Assembly: GCA_947645675.1 (NCBI GenBank) | Contig: CANSDP010000012.1 | Location: 1-55,059, forward strand | DNA length: 55,059 nucleotides | Direction: 5' to 3' | Origin: an uncultured Bacillota bacterium | GTDB taxonomy: Bacteria; Bacillota; Clostridia; Oscillospirales; Oscillospiraceae | Notes under the pieces: generated by a model | Told to the model about the DNA's origin: nothing | Database searches by the model: none | What the model saw: the letters and a program-made list of their open reading frames with translations, nothing else | Position numbers and translations under genes: made by a program | In this document: in pieces, positions 33,714 to 42,242 of the stretch | Numbering within the stretch: the stretch's first letter is position 1 | Layout: each line of letters opens with the position of its first letter

Positions 33714-35561
33714 TCAGGCCGCGACGCCGGGGTCGGCCGCCGCCCCGCCCTCATCCGGGACAGCAGGTACCTCCGGGACCACCGGCGTATCCGGGACCTC
33801 CGGCACAGGGTCGGGCGCGGGCTCCGGGTTCACCGGAATCACCGGGTCCACGGGGACCGTAATCCCCGGGTCCGCCGGCGGTGTGACGGGCGTCTGGTCC
33901 ACTGGCGGGTTGTTGTTGGCCGGAGGCTGTCCGCCGCCCCAGGTAGAGGGGTCTCCATCGGCGGGGTTGTAGCGATAGACGGTAGGCCGCATCTTGTAGT
34001 TGCTGACGCCCAGATTCTGCTGCTCCAGCTTGGAGCCGTCGGCGGCATAGATGGTGCGGTAGGTCTGGGCCGACCGGCCCCGGTAGGCGTTCTGCTCCTT
34101 ATCCAGCACCAGCGCCCCTGGGGCCACCCCAGGGTCGGGCACATACTGCACCGTGGGGGCCACCACATTGAACACGCTGCTGGTGGGCTTGACGGTGATC
34201 CCGTCCACATTGGTGCCGTAAATCTTGACGTTCAGCTTCCGCTTGCCCGAGGCGTCGTAGCTGGAGGTGACGATTTTGATGGGATAATCGGTGCTGTTCT
34301 TAAACTTGAAATCCAGGCCGCCGTAGCTGACGGTGGCGTCCATACCGTCGGGCACATAGCCCACGGCGTACCGGTGGTTGTGCCGCTCCACAATCTCCAG
34401 GTTGGTGTGGAGCACCGCGTAGTAGATGGTGGAGGAGGGCTGACACACGCCGCCGCCAATCTCCTGCACCGTAGCGCCGTTGTAGTAGGCGGGGGCGGAT
34501 TTATAGCCCTTGGCGGCGGTGCGGGGCCCGGTGGTGTCGTTGTAGGAGAACACCTCGCCGGGCAGGAGGATCACGTTGTTGCAGGCCTCGGCGGCCAGCT
34601 TGACATTGCTCTTCCGGGCGGCGGAGCCGCTCACATTGGTGGTGACCTCCCCCAGAACATCCTGGAACATCTTCCGCTCCAGGTCGGCCTTGGTCACCTT
34701 GGGCTGGAGCACCGTCACGGGGAAGGAGAAGGTCTCCCCCTCCTTGGCGTTGGAGTAGGCCTGCTTCAGGGCGTTCACATCGAAGTCCAGCCCTACCGTC
34801 TCGCCACTGATCTGGAAGGTCCTGGGGTCCAGCTGGGCGTCCTTGGGCTGGACAGCCAGCGCCTGATGGATGGCCTCAAAGTCCGGCTCCTCCACCTCGC
34901 CCTGGTCGGCCTCCACCTGGAGGGTCAGGCTTTTCGCCCCGCCCCCCTGGGTCAGGCGGTCGGTCAGCGCCTCCTGGAGCTTCTCCTCCGCGTCGGCCCG
35001 GACCTGGTCCCAGTCCACCGTCAGCACGGGTGCCCCCTTGGTCATAACCAGCCGCTCCCCCTGGAGCTCATAGCCGCTGTCCACGCCCTGCTCGGCCACC
35101 AGCTGGGCCAGGGCGTCCACCGCCGCCTGGAGGGCCGGGTCGTTCTCCCGGATGGACACCGGGACCTCCTCCGAGGCTCCCATCAGATGGGACAGCAGCT
35201 TAAATCCGTCAGTAAAAAAGTTCTCCCGGCCGAGCTGATAGGCCTCCTTGGCGCTCTGCGCCGCGTCCAGGCCCACGTCCCCGGCATTCAGCTCGGTGCT
35301 CAGGTCCTGATAGCGCAGGGTCAGGGAGATATCGCTCCCTCCCTGCCGTGCGGCCTGTTCCACCGCCGCCTGAGCCTGCGCCTGGGTCATATTGGACACG
35401 TCCACTCCCGCCGCCGTCACATTGGGCAGGATGGTCTCCCTGCTCTGGGCCAAGGCGCATAGGCCCAGATAGGAGCCCAGCGCTATGGCGGCGATCACCC
35501 CGGCGATGATCCAAAGCAGGCCGCCTCCGCCTTCCTTTTTCGCCACGCGACTTCCTTCCAT
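33714..35561 (-). CDS. VanW family cell-surface protein
   Basis: A 615-residue membrane-anchored protein. A signal anchor spans residues 14-36. Two peptidoglycan-binding-4 type domains cover about 90-150 and 230-285. The VanW domain covers about 300-435 (GEVFSYNDTTGPRT; EIGGGVCQPSSTIYYAVLHTNLEIVERHNH). The C-terminus (about 545-615) is a Pro/Asp/Val-rich low-complexity tail. The ATG at 35561 follows GGAGGGG. The frame is open upstream for 71 codons but without a ribosome site. Its role is cell-envelope linked; VanW itself has no defined enzymatic function. Confidence 0.9.
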   Translation of the reverse strand: MEGSRVAKKEGGGGLLWIIAGVIAAIALGSYLGLCALAQSRETILPNVTAAGVDVSNMTQAQAQAAVEQAARQGGSDISLTLRYQDLSTELNAGDVGLDAAQSAKEAYQLGRENFFTDGFKLLSHLMGASEEVPVSIRENDPALQAAVDALAQLVAEQGVDSGYELQGERLVMTKGAPVLTVDWDQVRADAEEKLQEALTDRLTQGGGAKSLTLQVEADQGEVEEPDFEAIHQALAVQPKDAQLDPRTFQISGETVGLDFDVNALKQAYSNAKEGETFSFPVTVLQPKVTKADLERKMFQDVLGEVTTNVSGSAARKSNVKLAAEACNNVILLPGEVFSYNDTTGPRTAAKGYKSAPAYYNGATVQEIGGGVCQPSSTIYYAVLHTNLEIVERHNHRYAVGYVPDGMDATVSYGGLDFKFKNSTDYPIKIVTSSYDASGKRKLNVKIYGTNVDGITVKPTSSVFNVVAPTVQYVPDPGVAPGALVLDKEQNAYRGRSAQTYRTIYAADGSKLEQQNLGVSNYKMRPTVYRYNPADGDPSTWGGGQPPANNNPPVDQTPVTPPADPGITVPVDPVIPVNPEPAPDPVPEVPDTPVVPEVPAVPDEGGAAADPGVAA

Positions 35562-35636
35562 TCCCGTTCCCCTCCTGTAACCGGCCTCTTCGACACGCTG
35601 ATTCCGGGCCGCTGCCTGCGCATTACAATCTAAAGT

Positions 35637-35642
35637 ATTATA
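35637..35642 (-). promoter_or_regulatory. Extended -10 promoter for VanW gene
   Basis: On the minus strand TGCTATAAT lies about 75 bases ahead of the VanW start. No strong -35 is seen, as is usual for an extended -10 promoter. Confidence 0.6.
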
Positions 35643-35814
35643 GCACGGCAATCCCCCTGAAAGAATTACAAAACAGTTACAAAGCCCAGGCTCCGCTCCG
35701 CACAAAAACCTTCGGAAGCCATTTACTTTTCCCGTGCGTTGAGTTATGATAGTCTTGCCCGCTTTCTTCACCAAATTTTAAGAAAAAATCAATTCCAATT
35801 TGGGAAGCTTCTGC

Positions 35815-35820
35815 TATAAT
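35815..35820 (+). promoter_or_regulatory. Extended -10 promoter for XpaC-like gene
   Basis: TGCTATAAT lies 40-55 bases ahead of the XpaC-like gene, with a weak -35. It diverges from the VanW promoter in the same 300-bp region, which otherwise holds no gene. Confidence 0.65.
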
Positions 35821-35874
35821 AGGTCTATGATAACAGCACCCGCTCCGGCGGAGAGGGATATGGGGGATGGAAAC

Positions 35875-37065
35875 ATGTCGGATTTTCAAAAAAACTCAGA
35901 GCACAAGGACAGCGACCTGGTTTACTGGCTGATTGCCCTAGGCCTAGTCTTTACCGGTGTAGCGGCCCCGGTGGGCGTGCTGATGATTGTGATGAAGATG
36001 CTGGGGGGCGGCAAAAAGAAGGGCCGCCACCCCTACTTCGAGCAGCAGGGCCAGGAGCGGGCCGGCGCCCGCACCTCCGCGTCCCCCGTCCAGGAGGCGC
36101 CCGCTCGGGAGGCGCCCGCCGCCCCTTCCCGGAAGCAGGTCCCTCTCCAGCCCAAGAAAAGAAAGGGCCAGGACCTGATCTCCCAGCTGGACAAGAAGGG
36201 CAAGGAGTGGGCCATTGCCGGTGGGGCCACCGCCGCCGGCTGCCTGATCGCCTTCATCAGCAGTCTGGGAGACCCGCTGTATTGGCTGTTCAACGGCGAT
36301 TTCGCCTTTTTTATTGAGGAGCTCATGGGTCTGATGGTGCTTCCCTGCATCGCCGCCGCTGGTCTGGGCTGTCTATGGGCCGGACTGCGCAAGCGCAAGC
36401 AGGCCCGCCGCTGGCGCAATTACATGGCTATGATTGGGCGGCAGAGCTCGGTATCTGTCTCCGCCCTGTCCTCGGCCACCGGCCTGACCCCCGCCAAGAT
36501 TCGGGACGACCTGGCCGATATGCTGGACGGCGGCCTGTTCCCCCAGGGCTATCTGGACTACGGCGGGGACCGCCTGGTCCTGTCCAACGAGGGCGTCGCC
36601 GAGCCCGTCCGTCAGCAGCCCGCCCCTCCGCCTCCGCCCAAGGAGGACGAAAACGCCATCCTGGCCGAGATCAAGGCCGTCAACGACGCCATCGACAACG
36701 AGAAGATGTCCGCTCAGATCGACCGGATCGGCGTTATCACCGCTAAAATCCTGGACTATCAAAAGACCCACCCGGAAAAGGCCGCCCAGCTCCACAGCTT
36801 TTTGAGCTACTATCTGCCCACCACCCTGAAAATCCTCCGGGCTTACGGCCAGCTGGAGGATCAGGAGGTCTCCGGCCAGAACATCACCGCCGCCATGCAG
36901 CGCATCGAGCGCATGATGGACAAGGTCGTGGAGGGCTTTGAAAAGCAGCTGGACCTCCTCTTTCAGGGGGACGCCATGGATATCACCACCGACGTGGAGG
37001 TCCTGGAACGGATGCTGGCCAAGGACGGCCTGTCCGACCAGGAGGGCCTCACTCTGGGCCTGTGA
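35875..37065 (+). CDS. XpaC-like membrane protein with winged-helix segment
   Basis: A 396-residue protein. Three hydrophobic segments lie in the N-terminal half. A winged-helix-like segment (SALSSATGLTPAKIRDDLADMLDGGLFPQGYLDYG) covers about residues 195-235. A C-terminal helical domain of the XpaC (5-bromo-4-chloroindolyl phosphate hydrolysis) family spans about 260-380, including HSFLSYYLPTTLKILRAYGQLE. It is a paralogue of the protein at 52117. ATG at 35875 follows GGGGGAT; ATG at 35860 is also plausible. Function is unknown beyond association with TelA-type genes elsewhere. Confidence 0.8.
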   Translation: MSDFQKNSEHKDSDLVYWLIALGLVFTGVAAPVGVLMIVMKMLGGGKKKGRHPYFEQQGQERAGARTSASPVQEAPAREAPAAPSRKQVPLQPKKRKGQDLISQLDKKGKEWAIAGGATAAGCLIAFISSLGDPLYWLFNGDFAFFIEELMGLMVLPCIAAAGLGCLWAGLRKRKQARRWRNYMAMIGRQSSVSVSALSSATGLTPAKIRDDLADMLDGGLFPQGYLDYGGDRLVLSNEGVAEPVRQQPAPPPPPKEDENAILAEIKAVNDAIDNEKMSAQIDRIGVITAKILDYQKTHPEKAAQLHSFLSYYLPTTLKILRAYGQLEDQEVSGQNITAAMQRIERMMDKVVEGFEKQLDLLFQGDAMDITTDVEVLERMLAKDGLSDQEGLTLGL

Positions 37066-37247
37066 GGGCGGAGCATAGACCGGAACACGGAATTGCGCTC
37101 GCCCTGGAGGCGGCCCGAGCCGGCTGGCCCTGTCCGGCTCCCGGGCCAGGGAGGCGGCAGGGCGCGCGGCGGCATAGGCCTGGAGATCGTCGCCCGCTGC
37201 AGGGCCACGGCGGCGGCTTCGCCGTCACTTGGAATAATATTCTGTTC
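37066..37247. other. GC-rich intergenic region, no gene recognised
   Basis: About 180 bp between two convergent genes, with several imperfect G/C inverted repeats. Open frames across it have no ribosome site and no family resemblance. Nothing functional is recognised apart from the terminator that follows. Confidence 0.6.
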
Positions 37248-37274
37248 GAAAAAGGCCCCGCCGTTGGCGGGGCC
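37248..37274 (-). terminator. Terminator of the lar-nickel transporter operon
   Basis: A 9-bp stem (GGCCCCGCC with GGCGGGGCC, GTT loop) with TTTTT following on the minus strand, about 50 bases after the stop of the last ABC gene. Confidence 0.85.
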
Positions 37275-37324
37275 AATGCTTTTGCTTCCAGGGGCGGGGG
37301 AAACACGAATCAATCAGAGGTTCC

Positions 37325-37936
37325 TTACATATACAGATCCTTCCAGGTGAGCACCCGGGTACACAGCCGGAACAGGAGTGCGTCGTCGTGGCTGACGATG
37401 AGCAGACCCAGCCCCTGGCGCTCCGCCTGGTCCAGGAGGAATCGCCACAGCTGGGCCTGAGTGACCAGGTCCAGCATGGCGGAGACCTCATCGCACAGGA
37501 GGAATTTCAGCTCCGGCCTCAGAGCCCGGGCCACGCAGACGCGCTGGAGCTCGCCGCCGGACAGCTCTGAGGGATACCGCTCCAGCCAGCTGTCCCGGAC
37601 CCCCAGGCCGTCCAGAAGCGTCCGGTCCACAGGTCCCGCCTCATAGAGGGTCCGCCGCAGGGGCAGGAGGGGGTCCACCGCCTCCTCCGGGTGCTGCCAC
37701 AGCAGCTGTACCGGGCAGAAGCCCCGGTATTGAGACAGCGGACGGCCATCCAGCAGCACCTGCCCGCCCGCGGGACGTTCCCAGCCGGCCAGCAGGCGGC
37801 ACAGGGTGGTTTTTCCCCGCCCGCTGGGGGCGGACAGCCCCAACCGCTGGCCGGAGCGCAGGGAAAGATTCACCCGCTCCAGCACAGCTTTCTTGTGGGG
37901 GTATGAAAAGGAGAGATTTTTCGCTTCCAGAGTCAT
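37325..37936 (-). CDS. Nickel/peptide-type ABC transporter ATPase (NikE-like)
   Basis: A 203-residue ATP-binding subunit. Walker A is APSGRGKTT at about 36-44 (Ala replaces the usual first Gly), the ABC signature LSGGE is at 124-128 and Walker B LLCDEVSAMLD starts near 145. The CDEVSAMLD form is typical of Nik/Opp/Dpp ATPases. ATG at 37936 follows AGGTGG; two upstream ATGs lack this. It is the last gene of the lar operon, paired with the ATPase at 37947. It is shorter than most family members because it lacks the extra C-terminal peptide-binding extension. Confidence 0.85.
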   Translation of the reverse strand: MTLEAKNLSFSYPHKKAVLERVNLSLRSGQRLGLSAPSGRGKTTLCRLLAGWERPAGGQVLLDGRPLSQYRGFCPVQLLWQHPEEAVDPLLPLRRTLYEAGPVDRTLLDGLGVRDSWLERYPSELSGGELQRVCVARALRPELKFLLCDEVSAMLDLVTQAQLWRFLLDQAERQGLGLLIVSHDDALLFRLCTRVLTWKDLYM

Positions 37937-37946
37937 AAACAGCCAC

Positions 37947-38720
37947 CTATAGAAAGTCATTTTCCGGCATAGCCTGACGCAGAGCACGGGTATAGGGGTG
38001 AGTCAGACCTGTTCCGGCCCGGAATTGGGAAGGGGAGACCGTATCCGCCGTTTGCCCATCATAGAGAACTGTGATCCTGTCGGCCACAGACAGGGCTAAG
38101 GTCAGATCGTGGGTGATAAACAGAACTCCGGCTCCCTGCTCCGCCAGCTCCCGGAAGTGGCCCAGTACCCGCCCGGCGGCTTTGGCGTCCAGGCCTGGGG
38201 TGGGCTCGTCGGCAATGATGAGCCGGGGAGACTCCATCACGGCGCAGGCGATGAGCACCCGCCGGGCCATTCCCCCGGACAGCTGGAAGGGGTAGAGCTC
38301 CTCGGTCTCCGGCCCCAGGCCATAGCGCTCCAGCACCTGACGGCACCGGGCCCGGGCGTCGGGGCTGTTCTCCCCCCGGCGGATCTGGGAGCCCACCTTC
38401 ATCATGGGGTCCAGGAAGGTGACCCCCTGGGGGATGAGGGCGACCTCCCTCCCCCGCAGGACCTCTGCCCGTTCCCGGGTGAGGGAGGCTCCGCCGTAGC
38501 GGATGGTCCCAGACGCCTGGGCGTTTCGGGGAAGAATGTGGAGAATGGCGTGGGCCAGCAGGCTCTTGCCCGCTCCGCTCTCCCCCACCACCGCCAGCAC
38601 CTGCCCCGGCTCCACCGCCAGAGACAGCCCCCGCAGGGCGGACAGCGACCTTCGGGACAGCCCCCGGTCATAGCGGGCAAAGCTGACTGACAGATCTTCT
38701 ACCGATAAAATAGGCTCCAT
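37947..38720 (-). CDS. Nickel/peptide-type ABC transporter ATPase (NikD-like)
   Basis: A 257-residue ATP-binding subunit. Walker A GESGAGKS is at about 46-53, signature LSGGM is in the middle, and Walker B IIADEPTPGLD follows. It partners with the shorter ATPase downstream, the two-ATPase arrangement of Nik/Opp systems. It follows the second permease gene by 10 bases. Confidence 0.9.
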   Translation of the reverse strand: MEPILSVEDLSVSFARYDRGLSRRSLSALRGLSLAVEPGQVLAVVGESGAGKSLLAHAILHILPRNAQASGTIRYGGASLTRERAEVLRGREVALIPQGVTFLDPMMKVGSQIRRGENSPDARARCRQVLERYGLGPETEELYPFQLSGGMARRVLIACAVMESPRLIIADEPTPGLDAKAAGRVLGHFRELAEQGAGVLFITHDLTLALSVADRITVLYDGQTADTVSPSQFRAGTGLTHPYTRALRQAMPENDFL

Positions 38721-38730
38721 CGCCCGCCTC

Positions 38731-39543
38731 CTATTCCTGCGCGCTGGCGGGAGCCAGAAGCAGCCGCAGCCGCTCCCCCGCCAGGGCGAAGAGAGATACC
38801 GTCGCGGCCAGAGTCAGCCCGGGGAACAGGGCCAGCCACCACCGCCCGGTGGTAAGATAGGCCATGCTCTCCGAAAGGATCACCCCAATGGCCGGCTCCT
38901 CCGGCGGCAGGCCGAAGCCCAGAAAGGTGACACTGGCCTCATGGAGGATGGCGTGGGGAAACTGGAGGATCAGCCCCGCCCACAGCTGGGGAAGCAGATG
39001 GGGCACAATGTGGCCGGTCAGAACGCGCCCCCACGGGACCCCCATCCGCCGGGCCATCTGGAGGTAGGGGGCCTGCCTCAGCTGGAGCGCCTCCCCCCGG
39101 AGCACCCGGGCCAGAGCGGGCCAGTGGCTCAGCGCCACCCCCAGGGTCACCCCCCAGAACCCCCGTCCGCAGGCCAGAGAGATAAGCATGATAAGCAGAA
39201 TATGGGGCACCCCCATCACCAGGTCGATGAGCCAGGAAATGGCGCTGTCCACCCATCCCCCAAGGGCGGCGGAGGCCGTCCCCAGGGCCAGGGCGGCCGC
39301 GGCGCTGACGGCGGAGGTGAGCAGTCCCAGCCGGATGCTGAGGGACAGTCCGGCCAGGGTACGCCCCAGCATATCCCGGCCCAGCCAGTCGGTGCCGAAG
39401 GGGTGGGCCAGACAGGGAGGGAGATTTTTTTGAGAAAAATCGGCGGCGGCGTCCGGCTGGAGGGCCCCGGCCAGCATCACGGCGCACAGCGCCCCCCCGG
39501 CCAGGAGGAGCAGCAGGAGGGTGCTTTGACGGCGGTTTTTCAC
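38731..39543 (-). CDS. Nickel/peptide-type ABC transporter permease (NikC-like)
   Basis: A 270-residue membrane permease with about six hydrophobic helices. It has the N-terminal HPFGTDWLGRDMLGRTLAG motif of the NikC/DppC family, followed by the permease loop motif near LARVLRGEALQLRQAPYLQMARRMG. The start is GTG at 39543, overlapping the NikB-like stop (GTGA); the open frame extends upstream over that gene but is not used. It completes the transmembrane pair. Confidence 0.88.
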   Translation of the reverse strand: MKNRRQSTLLLLLLAGGALCAVMLAGALQPDAAADFSQKNLPPCLAHPFGTDWLGRDMLGRTLAGLSLSIRLGLLTSAVSAAAALALGTASAALGGWVDSAISWLIDLVMGVPHILLIMLISLACGRGFWGVTLGVALSHWPALARVLRGEALQLRQAPYLQMARRMGVPWGRVLTGHIVPHLLPQLWAGLILQFPHAILHEASVTFLGFGLPPEEPAIGVILSESMAYLTTGRWWLALFPGLTLAATVSLFALAGERLRLLLAPASAQE

Positions 39544-40520
39544 TGCGCGGCCGCCCCCTTCCGTATGCGGGGGTCGATGGCGCCGTAGAGCAGGTCGGCG
39601 GTGAGACTGCCCCCAAAGACCAGTGCGGCGGTGACCACCGTGATGCCCAGCAGAAGGGGCATGTCGCTGCCCAGTCCGGCACTGACCGCCGCCTGACCCA
39701 GACCGGGGTAGGAGAATACCTGCTCCACCAGCACTGAGCCGCCGATCAGCTCCCCGATGGAGGCAAATTGCAGAGTGACAGCGGGCAGGGCCACGTTGCG
39801 CAGCACATGGCGGCGGAGGATGTGCCTCTCCCCCCGGGCCCGGGCAAAGAGGATGTAGTCGCTGTCCAGCACGTCCACCACCTTCTCCCGGGTGTGGAGG
39901 GCGATGTTGGCCGCGCCGGTAATGGACAGGGTCAGCCCAGGCAGAAGGGCGTGGCGCAGGCGCTCCAGCAGGGTGGCCTGCCCTCCTCCGATAGGGACGG
40001 CCATCCCGATGGGCAGTATTTTCAGCCACACGGCAAAGACTATGAGCAGCAGCAGGCCCAGCCAGAAGGCAGGGGTGCTGGAGACGGTGAGACAGCAGCC
40101 CCGAACCAGCCTGTCAGGCCACCGGCCCCGGTTGGCCCCGGCCAGCAGTCCCAGCCCCAGCCCCAGTGCCCCGGACAAAACCCAGGCACAGGCCAGCAGC
40201 CACAGGGAGGTGGACAGCCGCTGTCCGATGACCTCCAGCACCGGCCGGCGATAGAGCAGAGAGACCCCTAAATCCCCGCGCAGGGCGCTTCCAAGCCAGC
40301 TCAAATACCGCTCCGCCGCCGGGGTGTCCGCCCCCCAATATTCCTCCAGCTTTGCTATTTGCTCCGGCGACATGGACCCCAGCGCCGCCTGACCCACGTT
40401 GGTCTGGAGGGGGTCCAGGGGCGAGGCGTTCATGAGCAGGAAGGCCGTCAGGCTCACCCCCAGAAGGAGGAGGGCCATGCGGACCAGCTTTTTGGCGGTG
40501 AATTGTAGGCGGTGAGACAT
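39540..40520 (-). CDS. Nickel/peptide-type ABC transporter permease (NikB-like)
   Basis: A 326-residue permease of the NikB/DppB family. It has about six hydrophobic helices and the EYWGADTPAAERYLSWLGSALRGDLGVSLLYRRPV segment before the transport core, and the loop motif YILFARARGERHILRRHVLRN. ATG at 40520 follows AGGAGGTCGTTCC. A palindromic repeat separates it from the binding-protein gene upstream. Confidence 0.9.
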   Translation of the reverse strand: MSHRLQFTAKKLVRMALLLLGVSLTAFLLMNASPLDPLQTNVGQAALGSMSPEQIAKLEEYWGADTPAAERYLSWLGSALRGDLGVSLLYRRPVLEVIGQRLSTSLWLLACAWVLSGALGLGLGLLAGANRGRWPDRLVRGCCLTVSSTPAFWLGLLLLIVFAVWLKILPIGMAVPIGGGQATLLERLRHALLPGLTLSITGAANIALHTREKVVDVLDSDYILFARARGERHILRRHVLRNVALPAVTLQFASIGELIGGSVLVEQVFSYPGLGQAAVSAGLGSDMPLLLGITVVTAALVFGGSLTADLLYGAIDPRIRKGAAAQ

Positions 40521-40543
40521 GGAACGACCTCCTTGTGCCGCTT

Positions 40544-40615
40544 TGTAGGGGCGGATATCATCCGCCCGAATACATCGGCGCTTTGGTTTGCGGGCGGATA
40601 ATATCCGCCCCTACA
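40544..40615. repeat. TGTAGGGGCGG...CCGCCCCTACA palindromic element
   Basis: A 72-bp element with arms TGTAGGGGCGGATATCATCC and its near-complement GGATAATATCCGCCCCTACA around a central segment. It lies between the binding protein and the first permease of the nickel operon. Its outermost bases CTACA include the stop codon (TAG) of the upstream gene, which reads into the repeat. Confidence 0.88.
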
Positions 40616-42146
40616 CACCCCATTCCCACCGGTCCACGTTGTTGACGATGGACCACCCGTGGCCGTGGGGGTGTATTTTCTGTTCGGCCACCGCCAACCC
40701 CTCCCGGACCCAGTACAGGTGGTCCACATTCACCAGCCACACCCAGGGGGCGTCCTTGGCGATCTCCTCCTGAGCCGCCTGCCACAGGGCGTAGGACTCC
40801 TCCAGATCGGTGCAGGCCAAGGCCGCGTTCATCAGCTCGTCCGCCCGTTCGTTGGAATAGGGGGAGTACAGGGCGCTGTCCGAGCCGGGAGCGGTGTGGT
40901 AGATGTTGTACAGCTCCATGGGGGTGTGGGCCCCCCAGCCCCAGACCAGAGGATTGCTGAGGGCGTCGGTGTAGGCGGTGTCCCAGCCCACGCCCTTGAT
41001 GTCTGTTTCAATGCCCAGCTCCTTGAGCTGGTTGGCCAGCTCAGCGGCCATCCCCTGGCGTACCGAGTCCCCGGCGGCGTAGTGGATGGTCAGCGCGGCC
41101 CGGACCCCGTCCTTCTCCCGAATGCCGTCCGGCCCGGCCAGCCAGCCCGCCGCATCCAGCAGTCCGGCGGCTTTCGTACGGTCGTGCTCTATCTCATTGA
41201 CAAGGCTGTACCAGGGCATTCCGTCGCACACGCTGTAGGCGGGGGTTCCGTAGCCGTTGAGCACGTCGTCAATCATCCTCTGCCGGTCCAATCCCAGATT
41301 GATGGCGTGGCGGACCAGAGGGTCGGAGGTCAGTTCATTGTTCCAGATGGGCAGATTGATCCCCCGGTTGTCCACGCTCTTGACGGACAGCAGGGAGAAG
41401 CCGTCCACAGTCTGGCCGGCGTAGGGGGCGGAGGTGTAGGCCAGGTCGGCCTGGCCCGCCTGGACGGCCAGAAAGGCGGCGTCCTCCTCCATAAACAGGA
41501 TGGTCACCTTTTCCATCCGGGGCTGCTGGCCGTAGTAGTCCGGGTTGTACTCCAGAATAACCTGCTGGCCCCGGTCCCACTGCTTCAGGATGTACCGCCC
41601 GGAACCGATAGGATTTGTCCCGTAAGTAGCCGGGTCGTAGGCGTGCTCGGGCACGATGCCTACCACGGCCATGGTGTAGGGCCAGATGGAAAAGGGAGTT
41701 CTCATGTGAAAGACCACGGTGGCGCCGTCCACCGTCTCCGCCCGGTCCAGCATGGTAAAATCGTTTACCGAACTGGTCTCTTTCACCGTATTGTAGGTAA
41801 AGGCCACATCTTCGGCGGTGAGGGGCTCCCCGTCGGTGAACTTCACGCCGTCCCGGATGGTCACCGTCCAGGTGAGGCCGTCCTCACTGACACTCATATC
41901 CGTGGCAAGGTCGTAACCGATGGTCAGGTCGGGGTTGGTCACCGTCAGGGTGGACTGAATCAGCGGCTCATGGACGTGCTCCCCCGCCCCCCAGCCAAAG
42001 GCGGGGTCGAAGCCGGCTTCCGGCTCTGAGGTGGGGGGCATGACCACAGTGACGCCAGTTCGGTCCTGAACCGCCTCACCCGCCGGAGCGGCCTGGCAAC
42101 CGGTCAAAAGGGTGAGGGCCAGGAGAAAAAGGGTTATTTTTTTCAT
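40611..42146 (-). CDS. Nickel/peptide-type ABC substrate-binding lipoprotein (NikA-like)
   Basis: A 511-residue exported lipoprotein with signal LLTGC (lipobox cysteine at 17). It is a family 5 extracellular solute-binding protein with the ISSIWPYTMAVVGIVPEHAY and NPIGSGRYILKQWDRGQQVILEYNPDYYG motifs of Nik/Dpp binding proteins. The LarC-proximal context suggests nickel or a nickel complex as substrate. ATG at 42146 follows GGAG. The upstream frame to 42221 covers a repeat and is not coding. Confidence 0.9.
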   Translation of the reverse strand: MKKITLFLLALTLLTGCQAAPAGEAVQDRTGVTVVMPPTSEPEAGFDPAFGWGAGEHVHEPLIQSTLTVTNPDLTIGYDLATDMSVSEDGLTWTVTIRDGVKFTDGEPLTAEDVAFTYNTVKETSSVNDFTMLDRAETVDGATVVFHMRTPFSIWPYTMAVVGIVPEHAYDPATYGTNPIGSGRYILKQWDRGQQVILEYNPDYYGQQPRMEKVTILFMEEDAAFLAVQAGQADLAYTSAPYAGQTVDGFSLLSVKSVDNRGINLPIWNNELTSDPLVRHAINLGLDRQRMIDDVLNGYGTPAYSVCDGMPWYSLVNEIEHDRTKAAGLLDAAGWLAGPDGIREKDGVRAALTIHYAAGDSVRQGMAAELANQLKELGIETDIKGVGWDTAYTDALSNPLVWGWGAHTPMELYNIYHTAPGSDSALYSPYSNERADELMNAALACTDLEESYALWQAAQEEIAKDAPWVWLVNVDHLYWVREGLAVAEQKIHPHGHGWSIVNNVDRWEWGV

Positions 42147-42163
42147 GAAATACTCCTTGCTTT

Positions 42164-42235
42164 GTGTCGGGGCGGCCTGTGGCCGCCTGCGGTACCCGCA
42201 GCAAACCAGACGGGCGGCCACAGGCCGTCCCTACA
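42164..42235. repeat. GGGGCGGCCTG...palindromic element
   Basis: A palindrome of about 72 bp with GGGGCGGCCTGTGGCCGCC and its complement ending in GGCCGTCCCTACA, placed between larC and the binding-protein gene. It belongs to the same broad class as the element at 40544, but the inner sequence differs. Confidence 0.8.
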
Positions 42236-42242
42236 ACGGTGG

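Noticed and set aside
37062-37460. 132-residue plus-strand frame after the XpaC-like gene
   Set aside because: It crosses the terminator and runs antisense into the NikE-like ATPase gene; low-complexity Arg/Pro-rich sequence with no ribosome site.
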